Source: Mesorhizobium waimense (lineage in GTDB: Bacteria > Pseudomonadota > Alphaproteobacteria > Rhizobiales > Rhizobiaceae). Taken from it: a stretch of 64,000 nucleotides of DNA. The stretch lies in NCBI RefSeq assembly GCF_003601975.1, contig NZ_QZWZ01000002.1, positions 372,001-436,000 of the forward strand. The letters run 5' to 3'. The position numbers were made by a program, and so were the translations under genes. This document shows, one piece after another, positions 43,175 to 50,546 of the stretch. Every line of letters starts with the position of its first letter. The first letter of the stretch is position 1. Below the pieces are notes generated by a model. That model ran no database searches. It was not told the DNA's origin and saw nothing but the letters and a program-made list of their open reading frames with translations.

Positions 43175-43995
43175 TTGCGTCTCTTGAGCTGGGACAAGAA
43201 GAACGATGCGCTGGTGTTTTGGCTGCGCGGCGACATACCTGTTCGCATCTCTGGACCTTTGCGATTCCTGTCGTCTTGCCTTTCGTTTATGAGTGGCGGA
43301 AAAGGCCGCTGGACGCGCTCACTCATACGCTCATTTTCGGAGCGCTGTTGTTTCTGTCAGTGTTCCTGCATGAGCTTGCGCACGTGCGGGCCGCGCGCCG
43401 GCTGGGCATAGGGACCGAGCGGATAGAGTTGTATTTGTTCGGCGGGCTGACGCATTTCAAATCTACCCGGCCGGTAAAGCCGCAGCCCTATATGTGGGCG
43501 CGGATCGCATTTGCAGGTCCTCTGACGAACTTCATTTTGGCAGTGGCGTTTGCTGCATGCTGCTACCTAACCTTGGGGTCTCTCCGCCCTCTCGCTTCGG
43601 ATCGGCCTTTTGGCTGGCTCGCCTTACGCCCGGCCAGTCCTCTTGCATGGACATTTTGGCTTGGTGCGCTGTTGAACCTTGTCCTTGCCATACTCAACGT
43701 TCTAGGCTTTTCCGTTGGATGGCGGCACGATCGCCAGGGACTTGCTTTTGCCTCGCTTCGGCGCGCGTCGGGCGGCGCAGATCGTCGGCATCTCCGGCAT
43801 GGTACTGTCGGTTCTTCGCTTCGCCATAATCCTGCCAGCGGCAGCCGCCGGTGTTCTGTTGTGGTTCCCCCCCGTCGTTCAAACCGAACTGGACAGCTGT
43901 TCGCGGCCAAGTCGGGAAAGGCGCATCGTGCGGTCGTCTGCCAAGGCTGGCGAAGCCAAACCGGACGAGGCAGAGCCTGTCGATTGGAGGGGTAA
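43175..43995 (+). pseudogene. Site-2-protease (M50) family gene with two frameshifts
   Basis: The pieces of an M50 membrane metalloprotease are spread over three frames. Frame one (TTG 43175) gives LSWDKKNDALVFWLRGDIPVRIS. Frame two takes over near 43246-43250 with WTFAIPVVLPF and carries the zinc motif HELAH (within FLHELAHVRAARRLGIG) and LNLVLAILNVLGF. Frame three takes over at the four-T run 43708-43711 with PLDGGTIARDLLLPRFGARRAAQ, the third-ligand motif. Joining them restores the family order, so the gene is broken by at least two indels (or by sequencing errors). The 3' end is unclear because frame three stays open beyond the following terminator. Confidence 0.8.
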
Positions 43996-44043
43996 GGGGG
44001 CTGGCCAGTCAACAAACGATGATCAGCGGAAGTGCGTGATTGC

Positions 44044-44074
44044 AAAAGCCGGATCCGTTGTCGGGCTTTTCTCT
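44044..44074 (+). terminator. Terminator-like hairpin after the M50 pseudogene
   Basis: AAAAGCC (44044-44050) pairs with GGCTTTT (44064-44070) across a 13-base loop and is followed by CTCTTT. Weaker than the terminator at 43097, but both are followed by nearly the same sequence, GCGATTCTCGC[C/T]TACC. Confidence 0.55.
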
Positions 44075-44108
44075 TTGTCGAACGGCGATTCTCGCTTACC
44101 TTTGCGTC

Positions 44109-44957
44109 ATGTCCGCTTCTGGCCATGCAGGATACTTGCTTTCGAGCGCCGCCGCATTGGCGCTGTTGCTTGGCCCGACCTCGCGAACCCTCGCCGCGGA
44201 ACCCGTCGACATCGAGCTGGTGCTGGCCGTCGATGTTTCGCTGTCGATGTCGCCGGATGAACTCGAAATCCAGCGCCACGGCTATTCGGCGGCGTTGACG
44301 CATGAGAGCGTTCTGAAGGCCATTGCCGACGGTGCCTATGGCAAGATCGCCGTCACCTATGTCGAATGGGCCGGCGCCACCTGGCAGCAGGTCGTCGTGC
44401 CGTGGACGGTGATCGCCAGTCGTGCCGACGCCGAGCGAGTGGCCGCCCAGCTTTCCGCCCATCCGCCGGGCAGCGCCCGGCGCACATCGATTTCCGGCGC
44501 GCTGCAGTTCGGCAGCGACCTTTTTGCCGAAAGTGGCTTCCAGGGCGTCAAGCGCGTCATCGACATTTCCGGTGACGGTCCCAACAACCAGGGCGCGCCG
44601 GTCAATTTCATCCGCGACCAGGTGGTCAGGCAAGGCATCACCATCAACGGGCTGCCGTTGATGACGCGAGGCGGCTTTAGCGGCGTCTATGACGTCAACA
44701 ATCTCGATCGCTACTACAGCGATTGTGTCATCGGCGGCCCCGGCGCCTTCATGATCCCAGTCAATGACTGGACGCAGTTTCCCGAAGCGATCCGCCGCAA
44801 GCTGGTGCTGGAACTTGCCGGCCCGGCCTCGCCGCAATGGGTGGCGGAAGAGGCAGATCATCCGCCGATCGTCTTGGCGCAGGACGTACCTGTCGCCGAT
44901 TGCCAGGTCGGTGAGAAAATGTGGCGCGATCGCAGCTGGATGTTCGACGCCCGATAG
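44109..44957 (+). CDS. DUF1194 exported VWA-like protein
   Basis: 282 residues with a signal peptide (LLSSAAALALLLGPTSRTLAAE, cut near residue 33). The mature part opens with VDIELVLAVDVSLSMS, a MIDAS-like DxSxS metal site, and continues with RTSISGALQF and VIDISGDGPNNQG. These are the marks of DUF1194, a von Willebrand A-type fold found in alphaproteobacteria. A periplasmic or secreted binding role is likely; the ligand is unknown. The frame is open back to 44040, but the ATG at 44109 begins the signal sequence. Confidence 0.85.
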   Translation: MSASGHAGYLLSSAAALALLLGPTSRTLAAEPVDIELVLAVDVSLSMSPDELEIQRHGYSAALTHESVLKAIADGAYGKIAVTYVEWAGATWQQVVVPWTVIASRADAERVAAQLSAHPPGSARRTSISGALQFGSDLFAESGFQGVKRVIDISGDGPNNQGAPVNFIRDQVVRQGITINGLPLMTRGGFSGVYDVNNLDRYYSDCVIGGPGAFMIPVNDWTQFPEAIRRKLVLELAGPASPQWVAEEADHPPIVLAQDVPVADCQVGEKMWRDRSWMFDAR

Positions 44958-45104
44958 CGCGCAGAGCGGATACGCTCAATCTTCGCATGTTTCCTTTCTT
45001 GGCTGATGCGGTGGATTGCCTGTTTGGCCTGAGCAATGGCAAACTCGCATGCGCCGGGCGAGATCAGGCCGCTGGCGGCAATGCGGTTGAGGAGAAGAAT
45101 GCTT

Positions 45105-45452
45105 ATGAAGAAACTTGTCATCCTGACGGCTATTGCCTCGGTGGTTTGTGCCGGCACTGCCAGCGCCCAATATGACGGTGAGACCGGCTGCGTCATGTTC
45201 GAGCATGCAAATTTTCGCGGCCGCGCGATTGAGATGGGGGCCAATGATTCGGTGAGTTTTCGCGGCGGCCAGTTCTGGAACGACCGCGCATCGTCGGTGA
45301 TCGTGCGTCGCGGTTGCACGTTCGTCGCCTATGAGGATTCGAGGATGCGGGGCCGGTCGATCGAGCTTAATCGCCGGGTCCGTGATTTCGGCGGCAGCGG
45401 CTGGAACGACCGCATCTCATCTGCCGAGTGTTACTGCGACGACTGGTACTGA
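45105..45452 (+). CDS. Exported beta/gamma-crystallin-fold protein
   Basis: 115 residues. A signal peptide (KKLVILTAIASVVCAGTASA) is followed by two Greek-key-type motifs: GCVMFEHANFRGRAIEMG and GCTFVAYEDSRMRGRSIEL, each with the aromatic-x4-aromatic-x-Gly-like pattern of beta/gamma crystallins. Cysteines are paired and suit the periplasm. GAGGAG precedes two in-frame starts, 45099 (MLMKK) and 45105 (MKK); the second is used. Function unknown; some family members bind calcium. Confidence 0.78.
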   Translation: MKKLVILTAIASVVCAGTASAQYDGETGCVMFEHANFRGRAIEMGANDSVSFRGGQFWNDRASSVIVRRGCTFVAYEDSRMRGRSIELNRRVRDFGGSGWNDRISSAECYCDDWY

Positions 45453-45544
45453 GGCAGGCCGCCGCAAAAGACGAACCTGTATTGGCCAAGGTCTGACAGG
45501 GCTAGAGCGGTTCATCGTTTCCGCTCTATCTGTTTGTTTTGACT

Positions 45545-45652
45545 CAATTCCGGGCGGGAAACTGCTTCACACTTTTCCTGGAATTGCTCTTACTCTTTGT
45601 TTTACGCAATTCCGGACGGGAAACTGCTTCACACTTTTCCTGAAATTGCTCT
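45545..45652. repeat. Two copies of the rhizobial CAATTCCGG...AATTGCTCT palindromic element
   Basis: Copies at 45545-45590 and 45607-45652 are 46 bases each with two mismatches, at a 62-base period. Each has complementary ends (CAATTCC and GGAATTG in copy 1) around GGGAAACTGCTTCACACTTTTCC, so it can fold into a long hairpin. A short hairpin with arms AGAGCGG/CCGCTCT sits just upstream at about 45503-45525. These are typical dispersed elements of Mesorhizobium and related genomes (general knowledge). The second copy supplies two bases of the stop codon of the GbdR-like gene and may end its transcript. Confidence 0.85.
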
Positions 45653-46652
45653 AGGCGGCCAGCAACTGCTTGCGGTCGACGCGCTCCTGCTGCGGCGAGC
45701 GGGCATAGAGTTCGCGGTAGCATTTGGAGAAGTGCGAGGCAGAGACAAAGCCGCAGGCGACCGCGACTTCGACCACCGGCAGCGACGACTGGATCAGCAG
45801 GTGTCGGGCCCGGTCGAGGCGGATCTCCAGATAGTAGCGGGCAGGCGAACGGCCCATCTCGGTGCGGAACAGGCGCTCGATCTGACGGCGCGACAGGTCG
45901 ACATGGTCGGCGATCTCGATCAGCGACAGCGGCTCGGACAGGTTTGCTTCCATCAGTTCGATGATGGTGAGCACCTTGGAGTTTTGTACGCCGAGGCGGG
46001 CGCGCAGCGGCAGGCGCTGGCGGTCGGTCGGACTGCGCACGCGGTCGGTCAGCACCTGCTCGCACACCCGGTTGACGAGACTTTCGTCGAAATCGTCGCC
46101 GATCAGCTTCAGCATCATGTCGAGCGCGGCGGTGCCGCCGGCGCAGGTGTAGATGTTCTGGTCGATCTCGAACAGGTCGGCAAAGACATTGGCCTTGGGG
46201 AAGGCCTCGGAAAAGCCGGGCAGGTTCTCCCAATGGATGGCGCAGCGCTTGTTCGACAACAGGCCGGCGGCGGCCAGGATATGCGCGCCGGTGCAGAGAC
46301 CGCCGACGGCGACGCCGCGATTGTACTCCTCGCGCAGCCAGGCGAAGGCCGACTTGTTCTGATAGCGCTCGACATTGGTGCCGCTGCAGACGATCGCCAT
46401 GTTGGGCCGATCCGGCCCGGCCATCTTCCTGCGCTCTTCCTCAAGCGATGTGTTGACGGCGCATTCGACGCCGTTCGAGGCGCGCACCGGTTTGCCGTCG
46501 ATGCTGGCAAGGCGCCAGCGATAGGCCTCGTAGCCGAGCATCCGGTTGGCCGAACGCAGCGGGTCGAGCGCCGTCGCAAAGGCGATCATCGTGAAATCGG
46601 GAATAAGGAAAAATACAAACGATCTTCTGATCGGATGCTTTACGGCATTCAC
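45651..46652 (-). CDS. GlxA-type AraC regulator, GbdR-like
   Basis: 333 residues from a GTG start behind GAGG. The DJ-1/PfpI-like sensor domain starts with SFVFFLIPDFTMIAFATALDPLRSANR (residues 11-37) and has GLCTGAHILAAAGLL in the nucleophile-elbow region near 130. An AraC double helix-turn-helix occupies the last 100 residues (LSLIEIADHVDLSRRQIERLF and VVEVAVACGFVSASHFSKCYR). The N-terminal pattern is that of GbdR, which senses glycine betaine and dimethylglycine in Pseudomonas. Given the betaine-demethylation genes around it, that role is likely here, though not proven. Its promoter carries a 9-bp palindrome shared with the mttB locus. Confidence 0.82.
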   Translation of the reverse strand: MNAVKHPIRRSFVFFLIPDFTMIAFATALDPLRSANRMLGYEAYRWRLASIDGKPVRASNGVECAVNTSLEEERRKMAGPDRPNMAIVCSGTNVERYQNKSAFAWLREEYNRGVAVGGLCTGAHILAAAGLLSNKRCAIHWENLPGFSEAFPKANVFADLFEIDQNIYTCAGGTAALDMMLKLIGDDFDESLVNRVCEQVLTDRVRSPTDRQRLPLRARLGVQNSKVLTIIELMEANLSEPLSLIEIADHVDLSRRQIERLFRTEMGRSPARYYLEIRLDRARHLLIQSSLPVVEVAVACGFVSASHFSKCYRELYARSPQQERVDRKQLLAA

Positions 46653-46757
46653 GGGAAACCTCGCGCGGCCATGACGCGAACAGGATGTCGCGAACAGCAT
46701 AGCGTCATCAGGAAAAACCATTCCTGTCAATCGGGTAGAGGGCTTTGCGGCAACTAA

Positions 46758-46779
46758 ATTTGCGACATGGGTCGCAAAT
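46758..46779. promoter_or_regulatory. Palindromic operator upstream of the GbdR-like gene
   Basis: ATTTGCGAC (46758-46766) and its exact inverse GTCGCAAAT (46771-46779) are four bases apart, and another TTTGCG lies at 46744-46749. It is about 105-130 bases upstream of the regulator start. The same half-site recurs several times in the divergent mttB-corrinoid spacer and once before the third GcvT-fusion gene. Confidence 0.6.
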
Positions 46780-46928
46780 GGGCAATTGTCTTGCGCGACG
46801 GGCAGGCCGTGCCAGCGGACCGGGCAATTGCCGACCCGGCTGGGCAAAATAGAACGCCGCCCCGGCAGAACCGAAGCGGCGTCAACCTCGAAGCAGCGGC
46901 AGGGAGCGCTGCACTTGAAGCCGGTATC

Positions 46929-47063
46929 TCAGGCGACGAAGCCGAGGCGCGCCGCATTCATGGCGCCGGTCTGGCCAGGCATGGTCTTGGAAAGACGCTG
47001 GCGCTCGAGAGCGGTCGTCAGGTTCATCTCGCGGCGGGCGAAGAGGCGGGCAAAAAGCTTCAT
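46929..47063 (-). CDS. Small basic protein of 44 residues, unknown
   Basis: Reads MKLFARLFARREMNLTTALE and continues to ARLGFVA. GGAG sits six bases before the ATG at 47063 (an ATG two codons earlier is too close to it). The first 12 residues are amphipathic and basic, as at the start of DUF1127-type small proteins nearby, but the LPxELxxDIG core of that family is missing. Too short for most gene finders. It may be a decayed or diverged relative of the two DUF1127 genes at 47.5 and 50.3 kb. Confidence 0.45.
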   Translation of the reverse strand: MKLFARLFARREMNLTTALERQRLSKTMPGQTGAMNAARLGFVA

Positions 47064-47069
47064 GTTCAT

Positions 47070-47341
47070 CTCCATTCGGTTGCTCAGACGGGTCGCCTTC
47101 GCTTGATGGAGTGGGGCAGCTCGTTTGCTGGCGGTGATATAAGCTTGTGTGAGCGAAAACTAAATCACAAAAGCGAAGCGCTTGATATGAAAAGCGACAT
47201 CGATTGCGACATTGTTGGGCAGTCTGCCCAGAATTTACGATTATTTACAGTGCGTTAATTCGAAAAATGGGCTGCTATGCAGTTGGCTCATATGCGTCAT
47301 GCAGCGGCGGCATGGCTTGCAGAAATCATTTGAATGCAAAT
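47070..47341. other. Spacer without a recognised gene
   Basis: Between the 44-residue protein and the DUF1127 terminator the sequence is AT-richer than the surroundings and holds no frame I can support. A near-repeat of AAAAGCGAAGCGCTT lies around 47170. A promoter for the small leftward gene is expected here, but no clear -35/-10 pair could be picked. Confidence 0.4.
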
Positions 47342-47374
47342 AAAAAGGCCTGCCGGATCTCTGCGGCAGGCCTT
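47342..47374 (-). terminator. Rho-independent terminator of the DUF1127 gene
   Basis: The 11-bp stem AAGGCCTGCCG (47345-47355) pairs with CGGCAGGCCTT (47364-47374). On the minus strand it is followed by a T run (complement of the A tract at 47342-47346). It lies 20 bases after the stop of the 47395-47580 gene. Confidence 0.88.
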
Positions 47375-47394
47375 CAGACTTTGATACACACGAT

Positions 47395-47580
47395 TTACTT
47401 CGCTCCAGCCCAGGATCCAACGCCGTTGCGTGCACCGGTTCTGGTGTCGGCGGCTTCGGGCCAGCCGATGTCCTTCTGCAGTTCGATCGGCAGCGAGCGG
47501 ATGGCGCGTTCGGTTTGGTAGCGGGCGCGGGCTGCGCTGAATTCGGTCGCGAGGCGACCAATGGATGACAGGATAGACAT
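47395..47580 (-). CDS. DUF1127 small protein
   Basis: 61 residues, MSILSSIGRLATEFSAARAR at the start and the DUF1127 core SLPIELQKDIGWPEA at 39-53. AGGAG lies six bases before the ATG. Small DUF1127 proteins in rhizobia are abundant, stress-linked and can bind RNA or interact with regulators (known for some family members). It is divergent from a LysR regulator 200 bases away and has its own terminator. The same ELQKDIGWP core is repeated in the paralogue at 50.3 kb. Confidence 0.85.
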   Translation of the reverse strand: MSILSSIGRLATEFSAARARYQTERAIRSLPIELQKDIGWPEAADTRTGARNGVGSWAGAK

Positions 47581-47781
47581 TTCATTCTCCTTTATGTTGG
47601 GGCCGTGACGGGCCGGCATGTTTCAACTTCATTTCATGTCGATGCAGGTCTGCGTGGTGGTCGTTTCGTGACCGCTTTCGATGCCTGCTGCTTCGATGGA
47701 GTTGACTATCCTCCCAAACTGATGTTCAATCAAACGAAATGGAATGATCGTTCACATCAGAAAAATTGAAGGTCGATCCCG

Positions 47782-48681
47782 ATGAACGCCCCACTCAATC
47801 ATCCACTGCCGCTGCTCGATCTCGATGTCCTGCGCACGTTCGTGGCCATTGCCGAGACCGGTAGCTTCACCACGGCCGCCAATGCGGTGTTCCGCACCCC
47901 CTCGGCCGTCTCCATGCAGATCAAGAAGCTCGAGGACATTCTCGGCCGCTCCGTATTCGCGCGCGACGCGCGCTCGGTGACGCTGACCACGGATGGCGAG
48001 ATGCTGCTCGGCTATGCGCGCCGGCTGTTGTCGATCAACCGCGAGGTGGTGTCGAAGTTCATCATCCCAGACATTGTCGGCGTGGTGCGGCTGGGCTCGC
48101 CGGACGATTATGGCGAGCGCGTGCTGCCGCATGTGCTGAAGCGTTTCGCGCAGTCGCATCCGTCGATCGCCGTCGACGTCACCATCGACCAGAGCGTCAA
48201 CCTGCGCCGGCGCATGGACGACCGCGCACTCGACATCACGCTGCTCACCAACTCCTACAAGACCAGCGCGCTCGGTGCCGAGGTCCTGCTCACCGAACCG
48301 ATCGTCTGGGCCGGCGCCAAGGGTGGCTGCGCGCATCTGCGCGAGCCACTGCCGGTTTCGCTGTGGGAGGAGGGCTGTGCATGGCGGGCAGGGGCGCTCG
48401 AGGCGCTTGGCCGCGAGGGCCGCAACTACCGCATTGCCTATATGAGCGCGCATACGGCCGGCCAGCGCGCCGCCATCATGTCCGATCTGGCGGTGGCGCC
48501 GCTGCCAAAATCCTTCCTCGGCAACGACATGGTCGAGCTTTGCCCGAAGGACGGCATGCCGGATATCGGCACCTACAATCTCGCCATGGTGGTGGCGCCG
48601 GATGCCAGTGCGCCGGTCAAGGCCGTTGCCGACCATATCCGCGCGACTTTCGAAGTGTTCAGGGAAACCGGTAAGTTCTGA
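47782..48681 (+). CDS. LysR-family transcriptional regulator
   Basis: 299 residues. The winged helix-turn-helix is at about 14-72 (LDVLRTFVAIAETGSFTTAANAVFRTPSAVSMQIKKLEDILGRSVFAR). The substrate-binding half begins VGVVRLGSPDDYGERVLPHVL. The pattern ETGSFT...SAVSMQ is close to the LsrB-like subgroup in rhizobia, but I cannot name it with confidence. It is divergent from the DUF1127 gene. A possible promoter TTGACT-N17-TTCAAT lies at 47702-47730. Confidence 0.9.
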   Translation: MNAPLNHPLPLLDLDVLRTFVAIAETGSFTTAANAVFRTPSAVSMQIKKLEDILGRSVFARDARSVTLTTDGEMLLGYARRLLSINREVVSKFIIPDIVGVVRLGSPDDYGERVLPHVLKRFAQSHPSIAVDVTIDQSVNLRRRMDDRALDITLLTNSYKTSALGAEVLLTEPIVWAGAKGGCAHLREPLPVSLWEEGCAWRAGALEALGREGRNYRIAYMSAHTAGQRAAIMSDLAVAPLPKSFLGNDMVELCPKDGMPDIGTYNLAMVVAPDASAPVKAVADHIRATFEVFRETGKF

Positions 48682-48699
48682 CGAGCCAGGACGTGAACC

Positions 48700-49028
48700 G
48701 TGTTTCAGTTTAGCGATCTTATCACGTTCGCGAAGCCGATTGATGTTCTGGTCGCAATCGTAGGCGACGTGGGTTGGTGCGGGACGCCAGTGGTCGTCCT
48801 GACCACCGATCATATTTTGAGTGTGCTCCGACGGTTCCAGGCAGGAGAACTCACTGCCGCGGACGTGGAGGCATGGGCGGACCTGATCGAATGCAGGGAG
48901 ACATCGACTACCAGCCAGAACGAGATGAAGAAATACCGGAAGCGATCTATGTGCTGGCCAATCCGGTCTTGAATGGATTGCTTGATGAAGCTTTGACTGA
49001 CCAGGTGATCGCTTCGCTCTTGCCCTGA
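48700..49028 (+). pseudogene. Frameshifted small protein gene, unknown family
   Basis: The first frame (GTG 48700) reads FSDLITFAKPIDVLVAIVGD and on to ADVEAWADLIECRE, then loses sense. The next frame resumes at once with DIDYQPERDEEIPEAIYVLANP and stops at 49028. Loss of a single G in GGGAG(G)ACATC near 48895-48905 would join them into a 109-residue protein. The pattern WADLIE.RED...ELANP-like is seen in short hypothetical proteins of rhizobia, possibly immunity-type, but no function can be stated. The 3' part overlaps the end of the hydrolase gene on the other strand. Confidence 0.6.
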
Positions 49029-49927
49029 CGGGTGGTTTTGTCGCTGCTCAGAAAAGCGACGATGAGTTCGCGCGCCCGCCGCGCTTCGGGCATCTCGATC
49101 AGCGGCCAGACGTGGAACATGCCTTCCTCGTATACGACCTCGACCTCGACGCCGGCGGCACGCGCCTTCTCGGCGAAGATCAAATTATCGGGGCTGAGCA
49201 GGTCGTGCGAGCCGGTCAGGAGCAGCGTTTTCGGCAAGACCGAGAGGTCGCCGTAAAGCGGGCTGATATGCCAGTCGCTGCGATCGAACCCGGCGCTGTA
49301 GAGCCGGACTGCCTCCATCCCGCCCGAAATGCCGAGCCAGGGATCGTTGCGCTCGGCCTCGAACACTTCGGGGTTGGAGAGCGACATGTCGAGCCCGGGC
49401 GAGATCAGCACGTGGCGCGAGGGCAGGGGAAGGCTGTCCTGCGCGGCCATCATGGTCAGCACCACGGCCATGTTGCCGCCGGCGGAATCGCCCATGAAGA
49501 CGATGTCCCCGGCGTTGGTCTCGTCCAGCATCCGCCGGTAAACGTCGCCGACCATGCCGAACATGGCGTGGAAATCGTGCTCGGGTGCGATGGGGTAAAT
49601 CGGCACGGTGATGCCATAACCCAGCCGCTCAGCCATCTCGGCGATCAGCCCCCAATGGTAGGAGGTGATCTGGAAGACATAAGCGCCGCCATGCAAATAG
49701 AGGATGCGCTTGTGCTCGCCGGCCTTGGGCGCGATCTCATAGACGGGGAAGCCATTGACGCTGCGCTCGGCAATGTCGAGGCGGTGGCGCAGCGACGCCG
49801 GCGGATGGTGGTCTTCGGTCTTGCGCGCATAGGCAATCCAGCGCTGCAGGTTTTCCGGACTGGAAAAAGCCTGCTTGCGGCTATGCCTGAGGACAAAAGA
49901 AACGACGTGGCTTTTGAAACTGGGCAT
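48947..49927 (-). CDS. Alpha/beta hydrolase, hormone-sensitive-lipase family
   Basis: 326 residues. The oxyanion-hole motif LHGGAYVF is near 78, the nucleophile elbow GDSAGGNM near 145, the acid in LLLTGSHDLLSPD near 240 and the histidine in GMFHVWPL near 273. This is the bacterial HSL (family IV) esterase pattern, acting on short acyl esters in the cytoplasm. The last 26 residues (after AFLSSDK) are antisense to the frameshifted gene and look like a read-through tail, so an ancestral stop may have been lost. Confidence 0.88.
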   Translation of the reverse strand: MPSFKSHVVSFVLRHSRKQAFSSPENLQRWIAYARKTEDHHPPASLRHRLDIAERSVNGFPVYEIAPKAGEHKRILYLHGGAYVFQITSYHWGLIAEMAERLGYGITVPIYPIAPEHDFHAMFGMVGDVYRRMLDETNAGDIVFMGDSAGGNMAVVLTMMAAQDSLPLPSRHVLISPGLDMSLSNPEVFEAERNDPWLGISGGMEAVRLYSAGFDRSDWHISPLYGDLSVLPKTLLLTGSHDLLSPDNLIFAEKARAAGVEVEVVYEEGMFHVWPLIEMPEARRARELIVAFLSSDKTTRQGKSEAITWSVKASSSNPFKTGLAST

Positions 49928-50172
49928 GCGGATACACGGACTTCGGCCGGAGCCGACTAAGAGAAATCCCCCACGCTTTCGAACATCGTATCTGCGCGAA
50001 AAATGTCAAGATTTGCGCCGGGAACAACACGGTGGTGTGATCCGATTGCCAGTCCGCGGCAGTGCTCACCGCCGCGGCAGCAGCGCGGCGCGCAGCTTGT
50101 TGTTGCTGGCCGCCGAGGCCGAAGGACGACCCCGGCGGGTGCCGAGCAATTTGCATTTGTCGGCGAAGCTCA

Positions 50173-50358
50173 TCAGCGCGCCGAACCCAGGAGCAGGGCC
50201 GAAAGGGTGGCCTGCGCGTCATTGCGCGGCGAGACCGGCCAGCCGATGTCCTTCTGGAGTTCGGGCGGCAGGCTGTTCAGAGCTCGGATCGACTTGCTCC
50301 TGCTGTGTGCATGCTTGATGGCCGTGCCATAGCGGCCGAGGCTTTCGAACATCGACAT
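50173..50358 (-). CDS. DUF1127 small protein, second copy
   Basis: 61 residues from the ATG at 50358, which has GGAG six bases upstream; an ATG at 50364 abuts that GGAG. The N-terminus is MSMFESLGRYGTAIKHAHSR, followed by the core LNSLPPELQKDIGWPVSP at about 30-47. The core shares ELQKDIGWP with the copy at 47.5 kb. It stands alone between the hydrolase and the corrinoid activator gene. Confidence 0.82.
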   Translation of the reverse strand: MSMFESLGRYGTAIKHAHSRSKSIRALNSLPPELQKDIGWPVSPRNDAQATLSALLLGSAR

Positions 50359-50546
50359 CTTCATCTCCCTTAGAGCGTTGCGGCGGCTGAAAGACATTTC
50401 CTGCCTGCCGTTCGATGCCGGTTGTATGCCCCGTGCGTGTATCTGGTGGATTTCACGAAAATGGCGGTTTGTTTCAGATCGAGCTGATCTGGAAACATTC
50501 GCATGCAAATGAAATTGAACGAACCTGCCAGCTTAAGGCAGGCGGC

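Noticed and set aside
45545..45652. CRISPR repeats
   Set aside because: Only two copies, with internal dyad symmetry and a 16-base interval, matching known rhizobial palindromic elements rather than a repeat-spacer array.
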